A DNA stretch of 64,000 nt from Bacteroidota bacterium (GTDB lineage: Bacteria; Bacteroidota; Ignavibacteria; Kryptoniales; JAKASW01): positions 62,001 through 126,000 of the forward strand of contig JAJZNW010000061.1 in the NCBI GenBank assembly GCA_021811615.1, in the 5' to 3' direction. The notes below the pieces were generated by a model, which was given only the letters and a program-made list of their open reading frames with translations, was not told the DNA's origin and did not search any database. This document shows positions 33,459 to 42,113 of this stretch, in pieces (within the stretch, counting starts at the first letter, position 1; each line of letters begins with the position of its first letter). Position numbers and translations under genes: made by a program.

Positions 33459-33586
33459 GGTGAACTCGATTACTCGCAAATTGGTTATATAAGGGATTCA
33501 CGTTAAGATACGCCCGATTCCAGCTCTATAGATATAGATTCCGAATGCTACTTCGATTTCTCCCCGACTAAGACTTAAGGACGCGA

Positions 33587-35608
33587 ATGAAGAACGACAA
33601 ACCCGAAGCCTCTAAACTTACCACGCGGAAGAAGGCAGTGTTCTTCCTGATCACCGTATCAATACCTATAGTATTCCTTGTCGCTCTCGAGATAGCTCTC
33701 AGGATCTTCGGATATGGTTACAGCATGTCTCTTTTCAAGAAACACGTTGTATGGGGGAAGACATATTACCAGATGAACCCTGACGTGAAGTACCGATATT
33801 TCGGCGCTTCCCAATTTCAGCCGGCGACGACGCCGGCTTTCTTCCAGGAGCCGAAGCCGAAAGGAGTGTACCGGATATTCTGTCTGGGCGAGTCGACGAC
33901 TTCGGGCTATCCATTCTATTTCAACGGGGCATTCCCGGCGTATCTGCAGACGAGGCTTGATCTCCTGTTCCCACACAGGAAAATCGAGGTTATCAACCTC
34001 GGCATGGTGGCGACGAACAGCTACACCGCGCTGGACATCACAAGGGAACTCGCCAGGTATCAACCCGACCTGATCATCTACTACGGCGGACACAACGAAT
34101 TCTACGGCGCGCTCGGCGTAGCATCCAACCTCTCGGTCGGTTCATACCGGGCGGTAACGGAGCTCTACCTTGAGCTGGTGCGACTAAGGACGTTTCAGCT
34201 TGTTCGCAATGTGATCCACGGAATAGCGGGACTATTCGTTCAACAGAACAGCGACTACGCGCGCGGGACGGAGATGCAGCAAGTGGCACAGGGCCGACTC
34301 GTGCCGTACGAGAGTCCGATGTATAAGGCCACTTACCGGATATTCAAAGACAACCTCGAGGCCATGAAGAGATACTGCCGGTCAAAAGGCATTCCCATCA
34401 TAATGGGAACGCAGGTATCCGACCTGCGCGATCAGCCTCCTTTCGTGTCGGGAAACACGCCGGGGATTTCACAACAGGCTGTCGCGGCATTCAGTGCTCT
34501 GTTCAAGGACGGGATCGTCCTGCAATCGGAAGGCAAGTGGGATTCCGCGGCAACTGATTACCGGAAGGCAATTGCGCTCAACCCACTTTACGCAGATGCG
34601 CATTACCGTCTGGCACAATGTCTCGATACGACCGGTTCGAAGTTCCAAGCGCTGCAACAGTATACAATTGCAAGGAATTACGACGAGCTCCGGTTCAGGA
34701 CGGACAGCAACTTCAACGACCTTATCCGTTCGATGGACAACGACAAATACTGTTATGTCGCGGACGTCGTCAAGGCGTTCAAGGGCGCATCGCCGGATTC
34801 GCTCATCGGTCACAACCTGATCTTCGAGCATCTCCACCCCAACTCGCGGGGAGCGTTTCTCATCGCCAAATGTTACGCCGGCGTCATGAGCAGTGCGGGT
34901 CTCTTAGCCCCGCATGAAGCGTGGGAGGCTGCCGACACCGTGAGTGAGGCGACGATATGGCACGACCGGCTGGTGACAACGATAGACGAAGACATGGCAA
35001 AGGCTTCGGTCTCCTGGCTGACATCCGGGTGGCCTTTCAAGGACAAGGAGCCCTCGCTGCGATCGGTCCCACGAACCGACACACTCGATTGGATATCGGA
35101 ACAGGCTGTAGCGGGAAAAATATCATGGATCGGCGCACACGTGGAGGCGATCGATTACTTCGAGCGGCGCGGGAACTGGAGCGAGGTGGCGGGTATTTAC
35201 AGATCTCTCCTTTACCTGTCCCCCCTGGATTTGCAGCTTCATTCAGATCTTGCGCAGGCTTACATGAAGGAGGGAGAGAACGCTCTTGCCGAAAGGACGA
35301 TGCTCGCTTCGGCCGGGATCTATCGGGATTATCAGACCTACAAGACGTTAGGGGACATCATGATGCGGCTCTCGAAACCGGACAGCGCGGCGGGGTTCTA
35401 CCTGGAGATGAAGGAATTCGCCTCGACTACTGAGGAGAAGATGCGGAGCGGGCTGGTACTGAGCTATGCGTATGCGCGCGCGGGCCGGTTCCAGGATGCG
35501 AAGGCGGAACTCTCGGAGTTACTCCAACAGAATCCGAATTTCGGGATGGCCCGCAGACTCCTCGGAGACATCGAAGCAATGGAAAACAAGCCGCAGACCG
35601 GGAAATAG
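33587..35608 (+). CDS. Membrane-anchored SGNH hydrolase-like protein with TPR repeats
   Basis: 673 residues. An N-terminal signal anchor (VFFLITVSIPIVFLVALEIALRIF) holds it in the membrane. An SGNH/GDSL domain follows: block I FCLGESTTSGYPFY with the nucleophile Ser, block III YYGGHNEFYGA, and block V-like HLHPNSRGAF with the catalytic His. TPR-type helices lie between about 300-360 (AFSALFKDGIVLQSEGKWDSAATDYRKAI) and again in the last 150 residues. SGNH proteins with this anchor and TPR layout commonly accompany carbamoyltransferase-DUF5989-SxtJ cassettes, and here the gene diverges from that cassette once the transposon is removed. It is likely an O-acyl esterase or transferase acting on envelope glycans; substrate unknown. 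Confidence 0.87.
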   Translation: MKNDKPEASKLTTRKKAVFFLITVSIPIVFLVALEIALRIFGYGYSMSLFKKHVVWGKTYYQMNPDVKYRYFGASQFQPATTPAFFQEPKPKGVYRIFCLGESTTSGYPFYFNGAFPAYLQTRLDLLFPHRKIEVINLGMVATNSYTALDITRELARYQPDLIIYYGGHNEFYGALGVASNLSVGSYRAVTELYLELVRLRTFQLVRNVIHGIAGLFVQQNSDYARGTEMQQVAQGRLVPYESPMYKATYRIFKDNLEAMKRYCRSKGIPIIMGTQVSDLRDQPPFVSGNTPGISQQAVAAFSALFKDGIVLQSEGKWDSAATDYRKAIALNPLYADAHYRLAQCLDTTGSKFQALQQYTIARNYDELRFRTDSNFNDLIRSMDNDKYCYVADVVKAFKGASPDSLIGHNLIFEHLHPNSRGAFLIAKCYAGVMSSAGLLAPHEAWEAADTVSEATIWHDRLVTTIDEDMAKASVSWLTSGWPFKDKEPSLRSVPRTDTLDWISEQAVAGKISWIGAHVEAIDYFERRGNWSEVAGIYRSLLYLSPLDLQLHSDLAQAYMKEGENALAERTMLASAGIYRDYQTYKTLGDIMMRLSKPDSAAGFYLEMKEFASTTEEKMRSGLVLSYAYARAGRFQDAKAELSELLQQNPNFGMARRLLGDIEAMENKPQTGK

Positions 35609-35726
35609 TCTTCCCATTTGGCTCGGGAATCGCCGCAGCAAGCGCGATGGAACGGTTAAGAGGAAACGTCCGGTGACGACCGCGTTTCGCGTAAAATCCG
35701 ACGGTTTGCGGGGACGCGGGAACAAA

Positions 35727-36437
35727 TCAGAGAGAGAACGAACTCCTAACGAACTCTTCAAATTTCTTGTCTATATCCGACGACGGCAAAAGGATTTCGC
35801 GTGTGCTGTCGAGATGCTTCTTCATAGCTTCTTCCGCAGCGACGGAGTTACCGTTCAATAAAGCCTGAACGATTTCCTTATGCTCTTTAACGGTAGTGTC
35901 GATCCTTCCCGGTTTGTGCCCTGAAATGAATCGGATGCGGTGGATCTGGCCCATGAGGTTGTTGATGATCCGATGAGCTCTTTTGTTGCCTGCGGCCTGG
36001 AGGATAAGGCTATGGAGCCTGGTGTCGGCCTCGAAAGAGAGAACGCTGTCCTTGAGTTTCACCGCCGTATCGAGCTGCTTTCGGATATCTTTGAGTTCTT
36101 TTATGTGCTGAGGAGTAAGCTTCGTTGCGGCAGACCGCGCCGCCGCCGTCTCGAGGGCGAGGCGGATCTCGAGAACCTCCTCGATATCTTTGTCGGTCAG
36201 CTCTGCGACGAAGACTCCCCTGTTCGGCACTACCCTGACCAGGTCTTCCTGCTCAAGCCTGCGAAGCATTTCCCTGACCGGCGTGCGGCTCACTCCGAGC
36301 CGATCGGCAAGTTCGTCTTCTCTGATAGCCTGGCCCGGTCTCAACCTGTGTGCTATGATGTCGGCCCTCAGTGACTGATATATTTTCTCCTTAGAGATTT
36401 GGCCGGTGGCTGAATCTTCGGCCGATTTTCTCTTCAT
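35727..36437 (-). CDS. GntR-family regulator with FCD domain
   Basis: 236 residues. N-terminal winged helix with IYQSLRADIIAHRLRPGQAIREDELADRLGVSRTPVREMLRRLEQ-type sequence (residues about 20-85), then the all-helical FCD effector domain (EVLEIRLALETAAARSAA, DTRLHSLILQAAGNKR with metal-binding Asp/His pattern). FCD-type GntR proteins usually sense sugar acids, lactate or related organic acids. It sits behind the dehydrogenase and split-dehydratase genes in the same orientation and is convergent with the SGNH gene. Likely local repressor of that sugar-acid set; no operator could be identified. Confidence 0.92.
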   Translation of the reverse strand: MKRKSAEDSATGQISKEKIYQSLRADIIAHRLRPGQAIREDELADRLGVSRTPVREMLRRLEQEDLVRVVPNRGVFVAELTDKDIEEVLEIRLALETAAARSAATKLTPQHIKELKDIRKQLDTAVKLKDSVLSFEADTRLHSLILQAAGNKRAHRIINNLMGQIHRIRFISGHKPGRIDTTVKEHKEIVQALLNGNSVAAEEAMKKHLDSTREILLPSSDIDKKFEEFVRSSFSL

Positions 36438-36810
36438 AAGAAACCTCTCCTCCAGTCTTTAGCTTATAGCGGAAAATATCTAACGCTCTCCGGCCACAAA
36501 CAAAATGATTCCGACGCTCTACGGTGACTATACTAATGAAAGTTTACCATGGTTGTGCCTCATATGCAAAGGATATAGCGACCCGGATAGTTCACATCAT
36601 GATAAAGGAAGGGGAGAATAGCGCGGTCCGCAAGCCCGAAGCTTGCGAACCGTGACTAAAACATTATTGATGGAGGGAGTGAAGCGGGGGAAGAATCTGT
36701 GCAGAAGAGTTCAATGCAGAATCGCCGGCAAGAACTTGAATGACGGCACGATCCATCGGGATCAGTGAATTGCCGGCCGGAGGTCGTCCACGAGAAACGG
36801 CGACCAAATG
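36438..36810. other. Intergenic region between the Ldh2-family gene and the GntR gene
   Basis: About 370 bases without a credible gene. A hairpin with one mismatch (GGTCCGCAAGC at 36625-36635, loop CCGAA, GCTTGCGAACC at 36641-36651) lies in the middle and may end the upstream transcript. The GntR promoter should be in the AT-richer part near 36440-36600; no clear boxes are seen. Confidence 0.5.
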
Positions 36811-37884
36811 TCAAAACGGAGAAGGTACTTTCAATTCCACTGCGAGAGCTGAGAGTTCCTTGATGACCGATGGTTCAACTGCGATACCATCCTTCGCTCT
36901 CTTTTGCCTCGTTCGGAATTTCCTTTCGCCGGGCAGGTTGATTTCGCCGACGCCGGGTCTTTTCTTCGAGGACTTCAGGTCGGCGGTCATGGCTTTGGTT
37001 CTTTCCATGAAATCGGCTCTCGGCATGAAAGCTTCGACGTTGATGGCCATCAGCATATGGCCGACGTTGGCGGGATGCTTCATGTCTTTGTACATGGAGT
37101 TGACACGTCTTCCGTAACCGCCGCCGGTCAGCACACCGGAGAGGATATCTACCATGAGAGCGAGAGCATAGCCTTTCGGGCCTGCCATGGTCAGCACCGC
37201 ACCGTCGAGCGCCTTCTGCGGATCCGTCGTAGGATTACCATCAGGATCGAGAGCCCAGTCAGCTGGTATCGGGGTTCCGGTACGTGCTGCCGCGACGATC
37301 TTTCCGCGTGCCACGATGCTTGTCGATGTATCTATGATTATCGGGTTGCCGGTACCGGTCGGCACAGCCATGGCGATCGGGTTTGTCCCGAAATAGGCCT
37401 CGTAGCTTCCCCAGGGCGGAAGCGCGGGTTCGGCATTAGTGAACGCCAATCCGACAAAGCCGGATCGTGCGGCTATCGCGCAGAAATAGCCCGCCGCTCC
37501 GAAATGTTGGCTGTTTATGACTCCGACGACACCGACGCCGCACTCCTTTGCCATGTTAACGGCTTCACTTATTGCCTTCGTACCCGCAACCTGTCCAAGT
37601 CCGTTCCTGGCATCCAGCACACCGGCAGCGGGCATGTTACGGTGAAACTCCATCTTTGCCCTGCCATCGATCAGGCCGAGAGAGATTCTCTTGAGGTATA
37701 CGGGGAGCCGCGAGACACCGTGTGTATCGATGCCGAGGAGGTTTGCCTCGACAAGACTCTCGGCCAGCACTGACGCATCGGTTTCACCGACTCCGGATTT
37801 CTCCGCAAGAGCTTTCACAAACTTCGTCAGCTCTACCGCACTAATAGTCTTCCTTGTATCTGTCTTAACGCTTTGATTATCCAT
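36811..37884 (-). CDS. Ldh2-family NAD(P)-dependent oxidoreductase (malate/lactate/sulfolactate type)
   Basis: 357 residues. NLLGIDTHGVSRLPVYLKRI holds the conserved THG(V)xR motif with the catalytic His; GVVGVINSQHFGAAGYFCAIAAR, FTNAEPALPPWGS and FGTNPIAMAVPTG are further signatures of the malate/L-lactate/ureidoglycolate/sulfolactate dehydrogenase family (unrelated to classical LDH). It oxidises a 2-hydroxy acid or reduces a 2-oxo acid. The next genes upstream encode a split UxaA-type dehydratase, so the substrate is probably a sugar acid or sulfolactate. Which one cannot be told from sequence. The 269-base gap before it may hold a separate promoter. Confidence 0.9.
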   Translation of the reverse strand: MDNQSVKTDTRKTISAVELTKFVKALAEKSGVGETDASVLAESLVEANLLGIDTHGVSRLPVYLKRISLGLIDGRAKMEFHRNMPAAGVLDARNGLGQVAGTKAISEAVNMAKECGVGVVGVINSQHFGAAGYFCAIAARSGFVGLAFTNAEPALPPWGSYEAYFGTNPIAMAVPTGTGNPIIIDTSTSIVARGKIVAAARTGTPIPADWALDPDGNPTTDPQKALDGAVLTMAGPKGYALALMVDILSGVLTGGGYGRRVNSMYKDMKHPANVGHMLMAINVEAFMPRADFMERTKAMTADLKSSKKRPGVGEINLPGERKFRTRQKRAKDGIAVEPSVIKELSALAVELKVPSPF

Positions 37885-38153
37885 TTATCAATTCACCATA
37901 GTTTGTGGTTCTGTCGCTATTATCGTCAAATGCCTGCCGAACGTTTTGTCCGCCGACGTTTCTCCAGCGGCATAACATCCTAACTAATTTACTCAGACGA
38001 CGAGACTGGCGCGAGTTTCGAGGGCCCGCCGGCAGCAACTGCCGGAGTCCGTACAGCCCTCTCACTCAAAGAGACTTTCGGCAGACCGATCACCCGGCAC
38101 GCGGAACATCGTTTGCCGCCTGCATGCCGGTGTGATTTGTCTGTCCTGGAAGA

Positions 38154-39311
38154 TTACGCGCTTCTATACAGCTTCGTAAGCACGAACTCCTTGTGTCTCA
38201 GCACTTCCGCGGCAGTGAGCCTTCCCGAAAGAGTCCTGAGCAGCATATCCATAAGGGCGTCTCCAGCCTGGTCAAGCGTCTGCTCGAGCGTGAGGACTTT
38301 TTCGACGGACACGTCTATATGTTCCGACATCGTCGCGGCGGTGTTCGGATTCGCCGTAAGCTTAATCACAGGGACGATCGGATTACCTATAATATTTCCC
38401 TGCCCCGTCGGGAAGAGGTGAGCGATTGCACCGCCGGCCGCAAAGAGGGTGACTGCTTCCGCAGCTGCAGACGACGTATCCATGAAATGCAGTCCTTTCC
38501 CATTAGGTGCCTCTGCGGGCGAGAGGACTCCGTCAACTTTCAGCTTGCCGATCTTCTGGATATTGCCCATCGCTTTCTCTTCGATGGTGGTGAGGCCGCC
38601 GGCGATATTGCCCTGAGTCGGCTGCGAACCGAGGAGATCGGAACCCTGTGCTTCTATCATGGCATTGTAGTCGTTGAAGATGTCCATGAACTTCTTTCTA
38701 AGCGCCGGAGTTTTCATCCTGTCGGCGACAATCTGCTCGCCGCCGGTAAGCTCCGAAGTCTCACCGAACATTACTGTGCCACCCGCGGCAACGAGCCGTT
38801 CGAAGACCTTTCCGACGGTCGGGTTTGCGCCGAGGCCGGAAGTCGTGTCGGATTCGCCGCACTTCGTGCTGATCACGGCGTCCGCAACGTCGATTTCCTC
38901 TCTCTGGAGTTCGGAAACCTTCTGAACCAGACCTTTTGCCGCACGAGACGCCTTCTCGATCGTCTTCAGGTCTCCCGATTTCTCGATCGAAAACACCTCG
39001 ACGGGTTTTCCTGTCTTTGCTATCCCCTCTGCGACCTTGTCGGCCCATTTCGGCTCGATGCAAATCACGACGGCGGCGGCGACGTTCGGGTTCCTGCCGG
39101 TGCCTATCATGGTATCGAAGAACAGCTCGAGGTCCGCCCCGAACTGCAGCCTTCCATAAGCGTGAGGAAGCGGAAGTGTACCGCTGACGAGGGATGCAAC
39201 TCCCTCAGCCGCTGAATTCGACAGATCGTCGACAGGAATTATTGCGACGTGATTTCTTGCAGCAACCGAACCGTTTTCGCGGCGATATCCAAGGAACTTA
39301 TATTTTGACAT
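38154..39311 (-). CDS. UxaA-family dehydratase, large subunit
   Basis: 385 residues corresponding to the C-terminal domain of altronate/galactarate dehydratases. Conserved pieces: [60 protein letters not shown] and [12 protein letters not shown]-like [14 protein letters not shown], with Cys and acidic residues that bind the metal. It overlaps the small-subunit gene by 14 bases. In split form this family includes altronate-type dehydratases and the SuyB subunit of sulfolactate sulfo-lyase. Together with the Ldh2-family enzyme downstream, a sugar acid or sulfolactate pathway is implied; the substrate is not determined. Confidence 0.87.
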   Translation of the reverse strand: MSKYKFLGYRRENGSVAARNHVAIIPVDDLSNSAAEGVASLVSGTLPLPHAYGRLQFGADLELFFDTMIGTGRNPNVAAAVVICIEPKWADKVAEGIAKTGKPVEVFSIEKSGDLKTIEKASRAAKGLVQKVSELQREEIDVADAVISTKCGESDTTSGLGANPTVGKVFERLVAAGGTVMFGETSELTGGEQIVADRMKTPALRKKFMDIFNDYNAMIEAQGSDLLGSQPTQGNIAGGLTTIEEKAMGNIQKIGKLKVDGVLSPAEAPNGKGLHFMDTSSAAAEAVTLFAAGGAIAHLFPTGQGNIIGNPIVPVIKLTANPNTAATMSEHIDVSVEKVLTLEQTLDQAGDALMDMLLRTLSGRLTAAEVLRHKEFVLTKLYRSA

Positions 39312-39594
39312 TTTGCCACCTATTGCTTTTTACGTTGTGAACATGCACATGCTGGCCGGCTTTTATCGCCTGCTTTGCTTTCCCTATCACTACTCCATAC
39401 TTCACGACATCATCCCCTTCCTTGATGTCTTTGAGAGCCACCTTGTGACCGAGTGGAACCGGATCTTTGGATTCAAGCGATATCACTTTGCTTGTTTCAA
39501 GGCAGGAGCCCGATATCTTCTCTCCGGCCTTGATATCCACTACTGCGACTCCCACGCTGTCGTGCTCGTCGTGTACCAGAAATTGTGGTTTCAT
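39298..39594 (-). CDS. UxaA-family dehydratase, small (SAF-domain) subunit
   Basis: 98 residues, an isolated SAF domain: [41 protein letters not shown] and a C-terminal HVHVHNVKS. In full-length altronate dehydratase this domain is fused at the N-terminus of the large domain; here, as in SuyA, it is a separate gene whose end overlaps the large subunit start. The start ATG follows AAGGCGAAACA. It probably closes over the active site of the large subunit. Confidence 0.87.
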   Translation of the reverse strand: MKPQFLVHDEHDSVGVAVVDIKAGEKISGSCLETSKVISLESKDPVPLGHKVALKDIKEGDDVVKYGVVIGKAKQAIKAGQHVHVHNVKSNRWQNVKI

Positions 39595-39738
39595 TGTTTC
39601 GCCTTTTTTGGTTTGTTTGAATTCATCTATACTGCGTTAGGTGCAACTCTTGATTCAGAGACAAAATCCTCTGTGAGAACTTTTACAGCCATATGTCTCT
39701 ACATTCGAGTATCGAGATGGGAACCAACACGACCAGCT

Positions 39739-41979
39739 CTACCTGTAGTCCATCGCTTCTCCCATCTTATCGGTCATGTCGAACTCAAGGACCTTGTGCT
39801 TGTACAAATCCGAATATTTCAGGAAGAGCGTGTGAAGGGGTTCTCCATCAAGCTTGATAGATTTCACGTAAATATTCTTCGGCGAGAAATTCCGGGCGAT
39901 TATCGTGAAGGTATTCTTGCCGGGAGCCGTCAGATGCAAGGTTACTTTCGGGAAGAACGGCCTGCCGATCGCATATTCTTCCGACGCGGGACAGACGGGA
40001 TAGAAACCGAGCGTCGTGAAGATGTACCACGCGGACATCTGCCCGCAGTCGTCGTTGCCGGAGATGCCGTCCGGCGTATCGCGATAGTTGTTGTTCACGA
40101 CATTCGTGAGAATCGTATCTGCGTTCCAGGGTTGGTCGACCCAATCGTAAAGATATGGATAATGATTTTCAGGCTCGTTGTCATAAGCATAATGGCCGCC
40201 GCTGAAATTCTCGTCGAGCTTCGAAATGAAATTGTTCCGGCCCATAAGTTTGATCAGTCCAGGAACATCCTGCATGACACAGAAGAGATAGGTCCACTTG
40301 CTTCCTTCGGTAAACGCGGTATACTTCTTCGGATTGCCGGAGTAGAAGGAACCATCCGAGAGACGAGGCGTCATGAAGCCGGTCTTGGTGTCGAACAGAT
40401 TCCTGTAATTTTTCGAACGCTTCAAAAAGAAGCGATAGTCCTTCTCCTTGCCGAGTCCCTTGGCGACTTGTGCCACACAATAATCTTCGAGTGCGAATTC
40501 GAGTGTCGAGGATACCGATTCGTTCGTCTTGTCTGCGGGGACGTAGCCGAGCTTCTTGTAATAAGTCAGTCCTTGACGCGCCTCGTAGGAGGTCCATGGT
40601 GCCCGGTCCGCCCATCTTTTGTGCGTATCGCCTTCAGGCGGGGTCACCGCGTCTTTGTAAATCGCATCCCATGCTTCTTTGAGATTGTAGTTCCTGAATC
40701 CCCTGACGAAGGCATCCGCTATGATGGCGTCGCCCGGTGTACCGATCATTATGTTAGTATAACTCGGGTTCGGCCACTTGGGAATCCAGCCTCCTTCCTT
40801 ATACATGTTCAGCATCGACTGGATCATCGGGGAGACAACCCCGGGATCTATCAGCGTGAGAAGAGGATGCAGGGCACGGAACGTGTCCCACATCGAATAA
40901 TCTTCAAACAGGACTCCCTTGTGAATCTTCCCGTCGAAGGCGCTGTAGTAACGTCCTCCTTCGTAGAATTTCCTCGGAAAGAGGAGCGAATGGTACATCG
41001 CGGTATAAAAGATCGTCTGTTGAGCCGGCGTGGCACCGTGGATCCGGATAGTTTCGAGCAGGTTGTTCCACTTGTTCCTGGTCTGCATTTCAACCTTGTT
41101 GAAACTCCACGCGGGAATTTCTCTCCTGAGATTCGCTCGTGCCTGGTCGAGACTAATAAATGAAGACCCGATCCTGACTTTCACGGTGCCTGTTCCCTTT
41201 ACAGGGAACGTGACGAGGGCACCGATATTGGGCCCTCTCATATCCTGCTGGCCGTCATAGATTCTGACGCCGTCCGAATCTTCCCACGCGGTATACGCTT
41301 CGAACGGTTTGTCGAACTGCAGCACGAAGTAGCCGCTGAAATTCTTGATCTGCGGCCCCATGTCCTTTCCGTCGTAAACATTCATCCGGTCGGGATTATA
41401 ACCGATTATCTCGCGACGGTCGGGTGAGATGTGGACCCATCCTTCGTCGCCCGGCATCCGGCTCATCTCCACGAAGAAACGGGGAGTCGGACCTTTCGGA
41501 TAAGTAATCCTGAAGAAACCGCAGCGGGTAGTCGCGGTGATTTCGGTGCGTATCGCCGGCCCGCCGCTGTCCCCCATCTCCACAGAATAGTAATACGGCT
41601 TTCCGATCTCGGATCCGGGTATAATTGCCATCGCCCTGTCGTCACGACGAATCTTCGGGGAGCCGATTTCGGGCATGACAGTCAGGAAGCCGTAATCGCT
41701 CATCCAGATAGTCGGCTGGTGCGTTCCCATGAAGCCTTTGATGTACCTGTCTTCATAGCGGAACGGGAGCTGGCTTATGAAATTCAGTTGAGTCATCGGA
41801 GTCCAATCCGTCATGGCATGTGGCGGCGCGACCCACGGACAGACACCGCCGTAGTTCTTCACACCCTTAGGTCCGGTCGTCCCGATGAAGGTATTGACCA
41901 TATCGACCGGGTCAAATGGTTTGGCCGCGAGCGCGGCAGAAGAGATCAACATTAGTAGAAGTAATACCAAACGCCTCAT
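39739..41979 (-). CDS. Secreted GH92 alpha-mannosidase-family enzyme
   Basis: 746 residues. Signal peptide MRRLVLLLLMLISSAALAAKP, then the GH92 N-terminal beta-sandwich (DMVNTFIGTTGPKGVKNYGGVCPWVAPPHAM) and the (alpha/alpha)6 barrel with SMWDTFRALHPLL, ASSTLEFALEDYC-like SSTLEFALEDYCVAQ, HHYAYDNEPENHYPYLYDW and the family signature GNDDCGQMSAWYIFTTLGFYP. GH92 enzymes are calcium-dependent exo-alpha-mannosidases (1,2-, 1,3-, 1,4- or 1,6-linkages), acting by inversion. It lacks a sorting domain, unlike the GH92 at 47567, and is therefore probably periplasmic. Linkage specificity cannot be read from the sequence. Confidence 0.94.
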   Translation of the reverse strand: MRRLVLLLLMLISSAALAAKPFDPVDMVNTFIGTTGPKGVKNYGGVCPWVAPPHAMTDWTPMTQLNFISQLPFRYEDRYIKGFMGTHQPTIWMSDYGFLTVMPEIGSPKIRRDDRAMAIIPGSEIGKPYYYSVEMGDSGGPAIRTEITATTRCGFFRITYPKGPTPRFFVEMSRMPGDEGWVHISPDRREIIGYNPDRMNVYDGKDMGPQIKNFSGYFVLQFDKPFEAYTAWEDSDGVRIYDGQQDMRGPNIGALVTFPVKGTGTVKVRIGSSFISLDQARANLRREIPAWSFNKVEMQTRNKWNNLLETIRIHGATPAQQTIFYTAMYHSLLFPRKFYEGGRYYSAFDGKIHKGVLFEDYSMWDTFRALHPLLTLIDPGVVSPMIQSMLNMYKEGGWIPKWPNPSYTNIMIGTPGDAIIADAFVRGFRNYNLKEAWDAIYKDAVTPPEGDTHKRWADRAPWTSYEARQGLTYYKKLGYVPADKTNESVSSTLEFALEDYCVAQVAKGLGKEKDYRFFLKRSKNYRNLFDTKTGFMTPRLSDGSFYSGNPKKYTAFTEGSKWTYLFCVMQDVPGLIKLMGRNNFISKLDENFSGGHYAYDNEPENHYPYLYDWVDQPWNADTILTNVVNNNYRDTPDGISGNDDCGQMSAWYIFTTLGFYPVCPASEEYAIGRPFFPKVTLHLTAPGKNTFTIIARNFSPKNIYVKSIKLDGEPLHTLFLKYSDLYKHKVLEFDMTDKMGEAMDYR

Positions 41980-42068
41980 TTATCAGATACCTCCGATGAT
42001 TCTATGACGGGAGAACATTCCGGGGTGTCAGAGGGAAGTCCTCTCAAGCAATATGGAGAAAAGAATTC

Positions 42069-42093
42069 CCGGAGCCGGATTCGCCGGCTCCGG
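42069..42093 (-). terminator. Terminator of the GH79-PLL gene
   Basis: CCGGAGCCGG, five-base loop, CCGGCTCCGG: a perfect 10-bp stem 20 bases beyond the stop at 42114. On the minus strand it is followed by GAATTCTTTTC, T-rich. It separates this gene from the GH92 gene at 39739. Confidence 0.68.
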
Positions 42094-42113
42094 TGGTTAT
42101 GAAAGTCATGTCG

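Noticed and set aside
36625-36651. Hairpin as a firm terminator of the Ldh2-family gene
   Set aside because: It is 160 bases past the stop, has a mismatch and no T-tract on the minus strand, so it is only mentioned within the gap entry.
39313-41163. 616-codon plus-strand frame over a GH92 gene
   Set aside because: It lies opposite a complete GH92 gene and the small UxaA subunit gene; composition and lack of domains mark it as antisense artefact.
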